From assembly GCA_951802195.1 (NCBI GenBank), contig OX637625.1, positions 310,001 to 374,000 on the forward strand: a stretch of DNA of 64,000 nucleotides, read 5' to 3'. Shown piece by piece: positions 1 to 11,490 of the stretch (the first letter of the stretch is position 1; each line of letters starts with the position of its first letter). The position numbers were made by a program, and so were the translations under genes. This DNA comes from Tausonia pullulans. Lineage: Eukaryota > Basidiomycota > Tremellomycetes > Cystofilobasidiales > Mrakiaceae. The notes under the pieces are model-generated. The model worked only from the letters and a program-made list of their open reading frames with translations. It did no database searches and was not told the DNA's origin.

Positions 1-3000
1 TTGTAAGATACAGAGGGAACAGACTTACCAGCAAGACGCTTCCTCCACAGTCCCAACTCAGGCGTCTTTCCCTTCAGCAGTAGATCCGCATGTTTTGGCG
101 AAGCAGTGCCAGACCCAAAAGAAAATAGACTCCTGTTTCCTGCAGCAGCAGGGCTGTCCTGGAACGCAGCGAAACTTTGAAGGCGCATTGTCGCTGCCGA
201 AGAGTTGAGCGCGGGCGTTCGAGGCGGGGAAGGCATAACTGCGGCGGCTTTGGGCGTTGGCGGAGCTGAGGACTCGACGGAAAGCGGGAGGGAGGAGGTA
301 AAGACGGAGGCTGGAGGGGTGGTGGATGCAGAGCGAAGAGGTGAGGAGCCACCCGCCTTTGTTTGGGAAGTGTAAGGGGACGAAGACGAGGGGAACAAGC
401 ACGTGGAGGTCTCATCCTTGGCAAATTCGAGGAGCTGAGACTCGGCCGAGATAGCCTGGCTCGCTTGCGCTGAGAGCGCATCTTCGACAGGGTGATCGCG
501 AAGAGCCGCCTGCGAGGGCGTCTCAGCGAAAAAGTCGATTGTCGTGCTGGCCGGAGCAGCAACTCGAATCGGTGTTCGAGGGATGGAAGAGCCACTAGCG
601 GCAAATCTGTCCTCCTCCTCATCGTCGCCAGATAGGAGGCGGTTCGGACTAGGCGACCGTCGAGGTGATACGAGCTCTTCTTGACTCATGAGGGAGCCAT
701 GGTCCGATGAACGGGTCGAAAGGCCGGAGTTGCTCCGCATCCGAGCTGCCGCCGATGAAGACGAAGACGTCAAGGAGGAGGAGGCGGGAGGCGCCGGAGG
801 AGGCGTGGCTCGCGATGGGCGGACGGGAGATGAGAAAGAGAGGAGGGGCCGATCGGCCTCGCTCTGAGGAGGGGACCGCGCGGAGGAGCTCCGGCTGCTA
901 AACAGTGGTGGCGGAGGTGTTTGGGCAGGAGCAGAGCGGGCCACCGAGGGAGACAGGGACGCCGTATCCGCAGAAAGGACGCGTGGCCTAGGCGAGAAGT
1001 CTGCAGATTCGGGCGTCACTGATGTCCGTATGATGGGTGAAGTCCGGCCATGCAGTGGCGATTGCGTGGTAGAGAGCGGTGAGTCCGGCAGCGGGACGAT
1101 CATGGCTGCAACGAGGGGCGAAGCTAAGAATGGGCTGTTGGGCTCGTCAAGGAGGAAACTGGACTCGAGAGGGGTGGGCGTCAACGGGATTGCTGTCGCC
1201 GCTACTGCCTCAACCGCTGCCGAGTCCTCTCGCTCACGTGCCTCCTGTGCCTCCTTCGCCTTCCGCTGCGCAGCGATATGAGCCGCCAGTCCAGTCCTCT
1301 TTGGCGCAAGGGCTGGCTTGCGCACGGCAGGGGCCGCCGAGGACGAAGAGCCGGCACCATTCACAGCGTTCGGCATCGCCCTCTCGAGGGCCTTTCTCGC
1401 CATCCCATCGAGAGACTCGAGCGTCTTCCTCGCGACTCCCGGCCAGACAGCTTCAAACGCCCAGAATGCCGCCCTCGCTGGCTCCTTGACGAGCGGGCTT
1501 GGGTCTGCCAACCCTTTCCTCAGAATCTTATCGAGTCCCTCGATGGCTCCCGCTGCTTCAAGCGCATGCAAGCCCTTGGGGTTTGACGTGTGAACGTCAA
1601 TGTACGTCTTCAGGTGCTGGAAAGCCCAAGTGCGGGCGCGGGGGGTCTTATCGACGCTCGCTTGGGAGAGAAAGGGCAGGATGATCCGAGGTAGAGCTGA
1701 AATGCACCCCAGGAGAACGGTAATGACGTGCTGGGTCTGCTGGACGACGACCGTCTTGGTAAAATTGGCCATCCGTGAGAGAGGGCCCAGGATCGTCTCG
1801 ACGAGAGGGTCGAACGCCGGGCCGAGCGCATGGAGAATGTCCGTGTAACAGTGACATGTTGCGCTGCAAAGTGTTGTGCGGAGACTGGCGAGAGCCTTGA
1901 GACTGCCTTCGAGGAAGCCGGAGCGGAGACCGACGACGAAGGAGTCTGGGTAGCGAGAATAGACGTCGCCTTTGAGCATGCCGCGGACACGATTGACAGC
2001 CTTTTCTCGAAGGAGCCAGTTGTGCTCTGTCTCCTTGCCCTGAAAAGAAAGAAGGAGGGTGTCAGCCGGGCGTGTCGGATATGCTCGGCGACGGATAGTA
2101 GCATGCCTCAAAGGGGACGAGCATGGCGACAAATTCCTGCTCGAGATCCTTAGACGAGGCGACCTGTCAAAGAATCGGTCAGAAGGAGATTTGATACCAA
2201 AAGAACAGGCGACCCACGTAAACGACCTCGATCGGCTCCACTCCAAATGACTCGACGCCTTCAAGTCTCTCTCCAGGGAGAGGTTGATCAAAGTCCGGCG
2301 GCGCCTGCGGCAAAGGCAGCGCTTTCTCCGGCTTGACCGCGAACGCGGATACCAGGGGCTGCTGTGGTGAAGATGTCGCTGTCGTTGAGGATCCCGTCGA
2401 GGCGGACAAGGAGGAGGAGGACGGCGCTCCACCTCCAAGGACGGCCGCGAGGATCGGATCAACAATAGTTTTGCGAACGCCTTGAGTTGCGAGCGTCTTT
2501 TTGAGCTCGGTCTTGGCGAGAGAGTTAGTCGAGGGGGAGGAGAAAAGGGTGATGACAGTCTGGAGGGGGTGTGAAGTCAGCGACGCGTCCTTGTTGTAGA
2601 GAGCTAGAAAGATCAGTCACCTCGCGAGCAGAGTCACGAACTCCGCCATCGCCGTCCTCGAGGAGGTCGACGAGGAGCGGGAGGTACGCTCGTAGACCGA
2701 AGGCCGGGCAGCGGGCTCGGATCTGGGTGAGAGCTTGGAGGGACTGAAGAGAAAGAGAATCGTCAGTGTCGAGTTCTCCCTGGTCTGAGGTACCGGCGTC
2801 GTGAGAATCATCTGATGATGATCTATAAGCTTTGAAGAAAAAACCAGCCTCGAGGCCGATGTAAGCGAGCGAGACATGCCCACTCGCCTGTCTCGCGTAA
2901 CACAATCACCCCGACGCGTCGCTCCTTCCCCTCATCCGTCCCTCTGTTTTCATCGCTTAGCCAACCAGCCCAGTAACTCACTTGCTCTTTCGTCTTCGAA

Positions 3001-3653
3001 TTTTTCCCGCCCAGCCCCTGCTCCTTCAGCGCCCTGTCCCAAAGCGCAAACGCCGTCTCCTCCTGCTTCGACGCTGACGCCTTGCTCGCCGGCACCGGCA
3101 ACTCGCTCCCGTTACTGCTTGCCGCGCTCGTCCTCGGCCCAGGCCTACTCAGAGTATACACTTGCGTACCAAGCTCGACGAGCACCTCTCGTGCGAGGTC
3201 TCGTGTCGACGAGCGGGCATCGGAGAGGCGGTCGATGAGGCCGTGGGGGGAGGGGAGAAGAGCAGAGGTGAGGAGCTTGAGGTGGTGCTGAGTAATTCGC
3301 GCAGAGGTTCAGCCGGAAACTAGATGGAGGAGAAGAGGGATAGGAAGGAACAGACCTGCTTGTTCGGCAAGGGAGAGACGGCCGTGGTGAGGTAGGGCAG
3401 AAGAGCATTGAGCGCCGCCGTCGCGAGCTGGGCGTTGGCCTGGCGCAAGGCGGCCTTGAGGCCGAGGGTGATGCCGTCGAGTGCTTCCTCGGGAACCTAG
3501 GAAGAGATAACCGCATTAGAGAGGAAGAGACTGAATGAAGCACGAGCGACCGACCTCGTGGTGAGCGTCGAGGTGGGCTCGGAGGGCGACGAGCGCCTGA
3601 ACGCGCGAGTCGACGTCGCCGGCCTTGGAGAGGACGAGGACGATAGCCTCCAT
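1..3653 (-). CDS. stu1: CLASP/Stu1-family microtubule-stabilising protein (partial, 3' end off window)
   Basis: Binds microtubule plus ends and promotes rescue; needed for spindles and kinetochore attachment (family knowledge). The ATG at 3653 opens with MEAIVLVLSKAGDVDSRVQA, the first TOG/HEAT array. Exons read as 3653-3555, 3496-3356 and 3287-2982; the next junctions are unresolved. A later exon (about 2745-2625) encodes a HEAT repeat with LLEDGDGGVRDSAREV, and the exon below 2042 encodes the second TOG array, starting NWLLREKAVNRVRGMLKGD. This continues as helical repeats to about 1380 and then a Ser/Ala/Arg-rich low-complexity linker to the window edge. The complement of a GTAAGT donor at about 23-28 shows that another exon lies outside. 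It is divergently transcribed from GTP cyclohydrolase. Family call is firm; the middle exon structure and C terminus are not resolved. Confidence 0.8.
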
Positions 3654-4281
3654 GGTGGAGAGGCGCTGTGCGGGTGAGGAAACGGGCCTGGTCGATGGGG
3701 ACAGTGGAAGGGGGAAGAGGGGGCGCGAGCAGATGGTGATCGTCAAGGTGGACGAGCAGCCAAAACAGAGGGGACGAGGGAACGCGCGACGACCCTGACA
3801 GAACAGGCGCGTCTGTTTCCCGTCGCTGTGTAGTTGAGTCACTTGGGATAGTCATCAAGTGGTCTTCCTTTCCTTCGATAAATAAAAGAATGAGAGAGCG
3901 GGGTTAAGAGGTAGCCTGTTGCGAGATGAGTTGAACCTAATTCCAATGCCATCTCGTTGAGGCGGGCCAAGCCGAGCTGGGCATCTCTGTCATTGGGCAA
4001 TCAGCCGCGTTGCCAGTCAAGGAAAAGGAGATAGATTCGACGCCTCTCCTTGTTCCTTCCGTGCCTGAATGGCGGCCGTTGCTAAGGAGGCAGGGAGCAC
4101 GCTGTGCTCGACGCAACTGCGGCCGGCCCAATCGCGTGCGCTTGCCCTTTTCCAACTCGTTCGTGAGCACAGCGAGTCGGCCGACTTCCCTCTCGTCTTT
4201 CTTTCCATCCGACACCTCGCCTCCCTCTGCTCTCGCTCCCCTGGCCACCTCCCGCTCTCCTCCCGACGCCATCTCCACACG
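3654..4281. promoter_or_regulatory. Divergent promoter region, CLASP / GTP cyclohydrolase
   Basis: About 630 bases separate the two start codons. The right part (4150-4280) is a C/T-rich tract typical of fungal 5' leaders. I see no known operator motif. Open frames here, such as one starting at 4069, overlap the leader and look like chance. Confidence 0.4.
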
Positions 4282-6047
4282 ATGGACCCCTCCCCTCTTT
4301 CCTCCTCGCCGTCCTCCCAGCACCTCGCTTCCCGCCTCGAGCAGCTCGCCGTCTCCTCGTCTCGCCCAACGCCGACGTCGCCTGCCCGCCAGGAGGAGGC
4401 CCGCCAGGACGCCCAGGCTCGAGTCGGCAAGCTCGACAGGCTCGGTGACAGCTCGACGGGCGACTGGGAGAAGGGGAGAATCTCCAAGGGTGAGCTCCCA
4501 CAGCTTGGTCTCGTGGTTCGAGTCATGCGGTCAGGCAAGACGAGTTCGGCGGCAAGTCCGCCGCTCGTCTGGAGATTGGAGCGCTCGCACGTGCATCCCA
4601 CGGGTTGGCTCAGTGACCCAGGGGCCTTGGACGCTCGCTCCTCTCTTCTGTGGGCTTTATCTCAACTCAACAAAAAAGTAGAGGGGGGGGGAAGGCGGAC
4701 AGCTCGGGGTTTCGGCTCCGCGCGCGCTTTCCTCGAGCTCCTGCTCTCTCATCGCCTATCGCATCATATACCTCTCTGTTGGTAGCTGATTCCATCAGTA
4801 ACTGATGCTTCCCTCACGTACTCCAGATTCTACAGCCGGTCCTTCCACCCGTACCCCCACCGCCCGGCAGCCTCCCCTCCCCGTCCCATCCACTCTTCAC
4901 CAGAAAGACGACTATGCCCGCTCCGTCTCGCCTGGTGCGACCCGACACGAGGGCTACGGCTTCCGACCCTCTTCGGGAGCGACTACGCCCAAGTCGGAGG
5001 ACCCGCAGATCTGGGAAGCGTCCAAGGCCGTTGAGAGGGAAGGCGGCGATCGGAAGACTATCGATGGGAGCGTGATCCCTGATCGGCATGGACTCGGCTG
5101 GCCAGGCACGTCCACATCGTTCCATTCGTTTCTTATGATATTCCATCTGACTCTGTTCCCACAGCCAAGTCGACCCACCTCCGACTCAACTCGACGCCCG
5201 CCGAGTCGGCGCAAAACGTTGCCCGTCTCTCCGAGGCCGTTCGTGTGCTCCTCGAGTGCATAGGCGAGGACCCGGACAGGGAGGGCCTGCTAAGGACGCC
5301 GGACCGATACGCCAAGGCGCTGCTCTGGATGACCAAGGGTTATGAGGAGCGGCTGACGGGTAGGTCGCCGCAATCTGGTCGGGGTGTGGCAAGCGAGCTG
5401 ACCTAGGATTTCTTCGTGAACAAGATGTTATCAACGACGCCGTCTTTGCCGAGGACCACGAGGAGCTCGTCATTGTCAAGGACATTCAAATCTCGTCACT
5501 CTGCGAGCATCATCTCGTCCCGTGAGCGCGCATTCTTTCTCGGTCTCCCTTGGTGGTCGCATGCCCTTCTCTGACCACGCGTCGACTCTCCTCCCGTTCC
5601 CAGCTTCACCGGAGTCGTGCGTCCACCCAGTCTCACATACTTTCCGTGTTCCCTGTCTGACCTCACCCACTCGCCGGCAGATCCACATCGGCTACATTCC
5701 GAACAAGCTCGTCCTCGGCATCTCTAAGCTCGCCCGTATTGCCGAGACCTTCTCTCGGCGTCTCCAGGTCCAAGAGCGGCTCACCAAGCAGGTCGCCATC
5801 GCGATTCAGGAGGCGATCAAGCCAAGAGGTGTCGCAGTTGTCATGGAGGCTTCGTGAGTCTCTGTTTCGCTCTCTCTGCGGCGGAGGATAGAGTTAACGC
5901 GCTGTGGGCGATCGGAACAGCCATCTTTGCATGTCCATGCGCGGCGTGCAGAAGCCTGGAGCGTCGACGGTGACGAGCACGATGCTCGGTTGCTTCCGGG
6001 ACCAAGCTAAAACGCGGGAGGAATTCCTGACGTTGATCAAGAAGTAG
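4282..6047 (+). CDS. FOL2: GTP cyclohydrolase I
   Basis: Converts GTP to 7,8-dihydroneopterin triphosphate, the first step to folate and tetrahydrobiopterin; cytosolic. Seven exons: 4282-4489, 4827-5105 (4836 is an equally in-phase acceptor), 5165-5359, 5407-5521, 5604-5616, 5681-5853, 5921-6047, about 369 residues. The N-terminal 150 or so residues are disordered Ser/Pro-rich, as in other fungi. The core is complete: [20 protein letters not shown], the zinc ligands Cys260 and His263 in [10 protein letters not shown], Cys331 in [13 protein letters not shown], and QERLTKQVA. Two oddities: exon 5 is only 13 bases and falls just after the zinc motif, and the intron before 5165 appears to use a GC donor (AG|GCACGT). 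The ATG at 4282 is the first in phase after the leader. Confidence 0.93.
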
Positions 6048-6440
6048 TTTAGAAGGGGACTCGCTTTTTGGATCTCTGGATTGTCTCGGTGTACTTGGTC
6101 GTTTTTTTTTCTTCACTTTCCCTTCGCATCTTCTTCTTCTACTGTCTCATCACATTTTCCGTTAAGTTCCTTTTGTATAAGCATCCAGCTCAACCTGCCA
6201 TGGCAACAAATCTCGCTTCGTACGAAAGACAGAAGGTGACCGGCTGAGTGCCCGGAGGGTGGGTGCGAAGTCATAACCGGGGGGTTGGGCGGCCGGCTCG
6301 CGACCTAACCGGAACATCGCTGGTACGCCCGCTCTCGCTCATTCTCGTTCATTCACCAGTAACAACGACGAGCTTCTCGCCTTGCACTCGATCTAGGACC
6401 CTCGCTCTCACCTCTTCTTTCCACGTTTCAACGACTCAAC

Positions 6441-8239
6441 ATGGCCGCCCCAGCTACCGTCGGCCAGGACTCGACCGAGATTCGGACTCCCATGCCACTT
6501 GACTCGCTCGAGCGCTACCTGACGGCCAACCTTGAGGGCTTCCGGGGCCCGATGACGGTCACTCAGTTCAAGGTGGGACTGATTAAGCACGACGGTGGTA
6601 TGTAGTACTAACGCGTTGTGTGCGCTGCTACAGAACGGCCAGTCGAATCCAACGTACCTCATCAAGGACGCTAAGTACGTCGTTCTCCTTCTCTTCCCTC
6701 CTCCTCCCATCACTTAACCCCCTTGCTCTCCCTCTCCCTCCTCCAGTGGCACTCACACTGTCCTCCGACGCAAGCCCCCTGGCCCCCTCCTTTCCCCAAC
6801 AGCGCACGCCATCGAGCGCGAACACCTTATCCTCTCTGTCATCCAGGCATACAACGACGCTCTCCCTGCCGATCAGGCGGACAGGAAGGTCTCGGCACCA
6901 AGGGTGTTGGGTAAGGTGTGTGAGGATGAAGGGGTTGTTGGGAGTAGGTTTTACGTGATGGAATATATCAGGGGGCGGTGAGTTTGGCGTGTCGGCTTCG
7001 CTTTCATGGAGCTCGACTGAAATATCTCGACGTTAACAGTGTGTTCAGCGACGTCCGACTGCAGCACTTGAGCAAGCAGGACCGCAAGGAGTGGTATGTG
7101 TCACTAACTTTCATGCACTCGGACCGCGAACTGACGCGAACCCCTGCTCTCAGCTGGTTCTCGGCCATCCAGACACTCGCCGTCAGTCTTCCTGTCGCCC
7201 TCTTCTCGTTGCAACCTCTTGTCGCTAACGTCCACCTCCCCCAGAATCTCTCCTCTATCCCCGTCAGCTCCCTCGCAGCCCTTCCAGCCTCTTTCGCGCC
7301 ATCCAAAGTCCCCTACTTCACACGCCAAGTCAAATCCCTTCTCAAAATATCCGACATCCAAGCAGCCGTGCCCAAAGTCGGCAACATCATCCCCCAAGAT
7401 GCGCAGCAGGCCGAGGCGGTCGCGTTTTTCCGGGAGGGCGCTGAGAAGGCCGATAACTGGGGTGGGGGAATGAGGGGAATCGTCCATGGAGACTACAAGG
7501 TGGGGATGTCGTCACAGAGTGGTGGCGATACTTGCTGAATCTTACGATGCTCTAGCTCGACAACCTCATTTTCCACCCGACCGAGAACCGCGTCATCGGT
7601 ATCCTTGACTGGGAGCTTTGCACGCTCGGTGCGTCGTCGTAACCAACAAGACGTTTTCGTCAGATCTCTGATCTAATTCCCTCTCTGCCACATCCAGGAT
7701 CTCCCCTCGCGGACCTGGGCAACCTCCTCCTTCCCTTCTCACTTACGCCTTCCGCCGTCCCCGCCCATTGTTCGTTTCCTTCCCCTTCCCCCTCCCCTCG
7801 GTCGCCCACCTGAACCCTTCACCCTTCATCACAGATGAGAAGAACCTCCTGATTCCCCTCGGCACCTTAGAGGAAACCACGCGCTTCGGACTCCCCTCGA
7901 AAGTCGAGATCTGGCGCGAGTGGCTTCGCTCCATGCGGCGTCCCGGGTCTCTCGAGCAGGAGGAAAGGGATCTCGGGAGGGTGATGGAGTGGGTAGAGAT
8001 TTGGATCCTCTGGAGGTTGGCTAGTACGTCTTCTCCCTCTCTCCCTTCTGCCCTGCCTTTGGACTGACTGGGCTAATGAACCCGCGCGCCCGCCAGTCAT
8101 CATGCAAGGCATCTCGGCCCGCGTCCAGCGCGGGCAGGCGTCCTCAGGCGAGGCGCACGGCGCCTCAGATGCGTTCAACCTTCTGGGATCGATCTCGCTG
8201 AGCAAGATTGGGGAGGTCAAGAAGGGGGCGAAGCTTTGA
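6441..8239 (+). CDS. Aminoglycoside phosphotransferase-fold kinase (ACAD10/11 N-terminal type)
   Basis: Ten exons (6441-6572, 6634-6674, 6747-6977, 7040-7093, 7154-7181, 7245-7499, 7556-7628, 7698-7769, 7835-8023, 8097-8239) give about 405 residues. It has the full APH small-molecule kinase fold: an early lobe with NGQSNPTYLIKDANGTHTVL, a helix pair around FYVMEYIRGRVF, the catalytic loop VHGDYKLDNLIF (H-G-D-x4-N) and the metal-binding ILDWELCTLGSPLADLGNLL. Catalytic residues are present, so it should be active. The nearest known families are the kinase domain of ACAD10/ACAD11, which in animals phosphorylates 4-hydroxyacyl-CoAs, and stand-alone fungal relatives. The substrate cannot be read from sequence. 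The first intron has a textbook TACTAAC branch site (6606). Upstream neighbour is FOL2, with about 390 bases between. Confidence 0.88.
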
Positions 8240-8940
8240 ACGATGGCGGGAGAGGGAAATAGTGATTTCATTCGAGTTTTTTTTTTTTCGTGGGTTCGAT
8301 GTGCCTGGGTCTGGACTCTGTGGGGACGAGATAGAAAGAGGCGATGAGAGAGCACTGGACCGAACATCGCTTCCTTCGCCCTGGGAAGTACTTTTTCGGA
8401 GACGAGTTAATCCTAGACGAGCCTAGAAAGAGAAGTTGAGATAATCAAGGGAGGAGAAAAGGAGGTGGTACCCTCCTTCTCCCCTCTCAAGCCCATACAG
8501 TCACTATGTGTACCGGGAAGGGCAGGATACAAACAAAGACCGAAATAAGCCAGTTCATTCATGCCTGGCTGGCTGCGAGTCGACTCTGAGAGTGTCAGAG
8601 AAATCCGATGGAAGAGAAGGACAACGGGTGGATGAGGCAAGTTTCAACGTACCCAGAGGTATCGAAAGAAGGGCTGCAAGCCCTTATATGCAGATTGCTA
8701 GTCAGTCTGACTAGGGAGATGTTCGATGACGGTGGTGGGAGGAGCATCAATTCAACTCCAGTCTTTGGCAAGCTCGGAGAGGAACGGCACCGTCACTTCT
8801 GCTTTAACACTAAAAATGGCTTCAGGACAGGATACGAGACTGAAAGCAACAACGCGCAGCAGGCGGGGCGCTTCGCATGGTGAAATCTCAGGAGGTTGTC
8901 TTCTCCCTGTCACTCTTCCAACTGAACTTCAGGCAAATGC
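8240..8940. other. Gene-free stretch with two adjacent perfect palindromes
   Basis: The first part (8240-8420) is probably 3' UTR of the kinase gene. Beyond it I see no convincing coding signal. Two short perfect inverted repeats lie side by side: a 7-base stem with a GCA loop at 8669-8685 and an 8-base stem with a single T loop at 8698-8714. Their role is unknown. Confidence 0.4.
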
Positions 8941-9797
8941 CCCAGCTCCCCACCTACGACCGCGTCCAGGCTGCATTCTGTGAGGATCACAAGCTTTCCG
9001 ACGACGAGTCGGACATTGCTCCCCCTGGATACTCGAAGTACCTTTCGGATTCGCAACAGCTTAGAGATAACCTTCGAGATCGAGACTCGTACCTTCCCCT
9101 TCCGTCAATGCACCCCGCTGACTGTGATCGATCTGATCTCAGATGACTAGCATGTATCCTTCATCGCCTTCTCCTGCCGCCTCGATTGCGATTAGGAGGA
9201 CCCCCGTTGGCTGTGCTCAACATTCACCACACCTGCCATTCCACAGCGACGGAGGGAACGATGGCTTGTTCGTATTACTCTTACTCCAGGCAGTTCCTAC
9301 TCAGAACCTGTGTTGCTTTTCCTGTACGAAGCCTTCAAGCTGTTCTCCTTCTGTCAGTCGAATCGTCGCAACGTCATCGATGAAGATAAAGAACGGCGGG
9401 CTCAGTATGGCAGCTTCTTCTTCGAGTCGGATGGGCACCGTGTCCGCGTCGGAGAAGCGGAAGAGTCACAGCCTGATCTTCATCTACCGTTGCGGGTGCA
9501 GTATGACGTGACTTATGGCTGGATGCTGTTCTCTCTCACGAGAGTCTCAGGTACGAGCTGCCTCCTGATCGCCTTGAACTTGGCCACTCTCTTGCTCTTG
9601 CTTCAGTGGGCCTTCCTCGCATTTCTTTGACCGTTGGCCTTTTCGAAGCAGATAGATGCCTGCTTAGCCAGAGCTCCCAAGACGATCACTCTTTTTTGCA
9701 CCACCTCGCTCGCTACACCTGGTTGACCCTCGTTTCCTCGACCCGTCAAATGCTGTCCAGACAAGCGTCCTCGTCGTCTTCCTATCCTTCTTTCTAA
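8941..9797 (+). CDS. Possible spliced gene, unknown protein
   Basis: Not recognised. Evidence is indirect. An acidic segment with plausible amino-acid use begins at an ATG at 8941 (MPQLPTYDRVQAAF). A second coding-like segment runs from about 9247 to 9550 (including LLFLYEAFKLFSFCQSNRRN and DLHLPLRVQYDVTYGWMLF). It joins in phase through a good intron (9551-9606, GTACGA to TTCAG) to a third segment ending at 9797. The junctions between the first and second segments are unresolved, and there may be another exon around 9142. No domain, signal peptide or membrane span is clear. It could be a fast-evolving orphan or a decayed gene. Confidence 0.35.
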
Positions 9798-10343
9798 GAC
9801 TGAAAGAAGTGCTACGGAGGTTGTAATTCTTTTTCTTCTTCTGATAATATGCGCCTCCGCTTCGCTGCCTCACATGCCCACTACGCCTAAGGGCTGAAGG
9901 GGGGCAAGAGAGGCGTTCATGTGGGTGCGCGTTCGAGTCGAAGGAGAAGAGAGGCTCTTCAGAGAATTATGAGAGGGTCTTGTCCTGATGTTGAGCCGTC
10001 TCATCAGGTCAAAAATGAGGCAAGATATGTTCGGTCCATCGTGAGCGCGAGCCCCTGACAGGCAGGTTCGAAGCCAACGATGCGACTCGACGAAGGGTCG
10101 AGATTGTTGGCTCGGAGGAGCTGACCCCGTCTGAGGGCATCGACTGTGACTGACGGAGCGAGTGGACTGGCCAGGTTGCGGGCGAACAGGTCGACCCTGT
10201 CACTGAGGAGACGCGGAGTGCCCGCCGGTAGCTCAGGACGTGCATCATAGTGCCGCCTGCCACTGAGCGAGTGAACGAGAGACGAGTGCATGGCTGTGTC
10301 GCGTCGTAGGCAATTTCTCTTTTGGATATAGTTGTACAATGTT
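9798..10343. other. Convergent intergenic region
   Basis: Lies between the tentative plus-strand gene and the 3' end of TIM9. It probably holds both 3' UTRs. Long frames on the minus strand here (to 10004) are shadows without domain content. No RNA gene seen. Confidence 0.3.
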
Positions 10344-10890
10344 CTACTGCGGTCCCTGCATCTGCGCCGCGCTATGGAGAGAGAGAAGGAGCAGAACGAC
10401 ATGTCAATGAAGTGGAGGGAAAGGAAAGGAGAGCAGTGGGACGCACTTGTGCTCTGCGAACCGCGCGCCGACGCGCTCAGAGTGCTTAAGGAACTTGTCC
10501 GAGCAGTGCATGACGCAGGTGTCCTGGGGTGGCGATCATTCAGCAAAGGACAGGGAGAGAGCAAAAGGGAGGGAGAGTGACGAACCTCCTTGCCAGTGAG
10601 CGTCTTGGACGTGAAGTCGTTGACGCACGAGTTGAAGCACCGCTCGACAAGACCCGAGTAAAGCTTCATGAAGTCCTGCATCTGCTTCTTCTCAATGATC
10701 TTGGACACTGGAGAAGAGGGTGGAGGTGTTAGCCAGAGTGAGAGGAGAAGACAGAAGAGAGGGAAGGGATGGAGGGGTCGCACTGTGCGCCTGCTCGGCG
10801 GCGTTGAACCTGTACAGAAAGGAAAATGAATCAGTGTAGCCCAGAGAGATCCCTGAGCGGGAGGAGGGGCGCGCACTGGGAGAAATCCAT
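10344..10890 (-). CDS. TIM9: Mitochondrial intermembrane-space chaperone Tim9
   Basis: Small Tim chaperone that, with Tim10, carries hydrophobic carrier and Tim22-pathway precursors across the intermembrane space. Five exons (10890-10877, 10809-10784, 10707-10586, 10523-10447, 10371-10344) give 88 residues, the usual Tim9 length. The twin CX3C motif is intact: Cys37-x3-Cys41 (CFNSC) and Cys57-x3-Cys61 (CVMHC), which form the two disulfides made by Mia40. [17 protein letters not shown] and [15 protein letters not shown] match the family core closely. The first two exons are only 14 and 26 bases, so the gene is easily missed by ORF scans. It is divergently transcribed from eIF6, 600 bases apart. 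Confidence 0.94.
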
Positions 10891-11490
10891 GGCGAGAGAG
10901 AGGGAGGTGAAGCGGTGGGTGGAGGTGGTGGTCGGTCGTTTGCCGAAGAGAGCGCGGGCGGAAGTCGAGAGGCGCGTCGTTGACGATGAACCCCCCTGAC
11001 GACGAGGACGGCTGTTAGAAGCAGTGTGACATCTGCCTGACTGGGCTATACCACAAATGATTTTGGCATCTGTATGGATGAGAGAAGCCAAATTGGATGT
11101 GATCTTACTACACTCAGCGAAGATGGGTGAAGGTGGCCCCATGGCGCGCACATGGCGTACCCACGATTTCTCCGACCTTCTCTCCATATGTCGAATTGCC
11201 TTCCGACTTCTCAGCCGCGGATGCATGCGCCGCTTGGGGAGGGAGGGTGGGGGGGTGACTCAGGAGTGGGAGCCGTGTGTGCCTGTGCGCTCGACTCATC
11301 TGCGAGTCTGGTTGAACGTAGTAAGCGCGCTTGGACCTAACTAACGCGAGGTGGAATTCGAAGCGGGAGGCAGGTCTTCTCCACGCCTTCAACCACCAAC
11401 AACCCTCTCTTTCGCCTCGTTCTCGTCTCGTTTCCCGCCTCCTTCTTCCACTCAGCCACCGCACACACCCCCGGATAACCCCAGCTTAGC
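10891..11490. promoter_or_regulatory. Divergent promoter region, TIM9 / TIF6
   Basis: About 600 bases between start codons. A perfect TGACTCA (Gcn4/AP-1-type core) lies at 11256-11262 inside a G-rich run. The last 100 bases before TIF6 are a C/T-rich leader. The Gcn4-type site is suggestive only, because a 7-base match arises often by chance. Confidence 0.4.

Noticed and set aside
10004-10876. 290-codon minus-strand ORF over TIM9
   Set aside because: A read-through of TIM9 exons and introns; the real protein is the 88-residue spliced Tim9.
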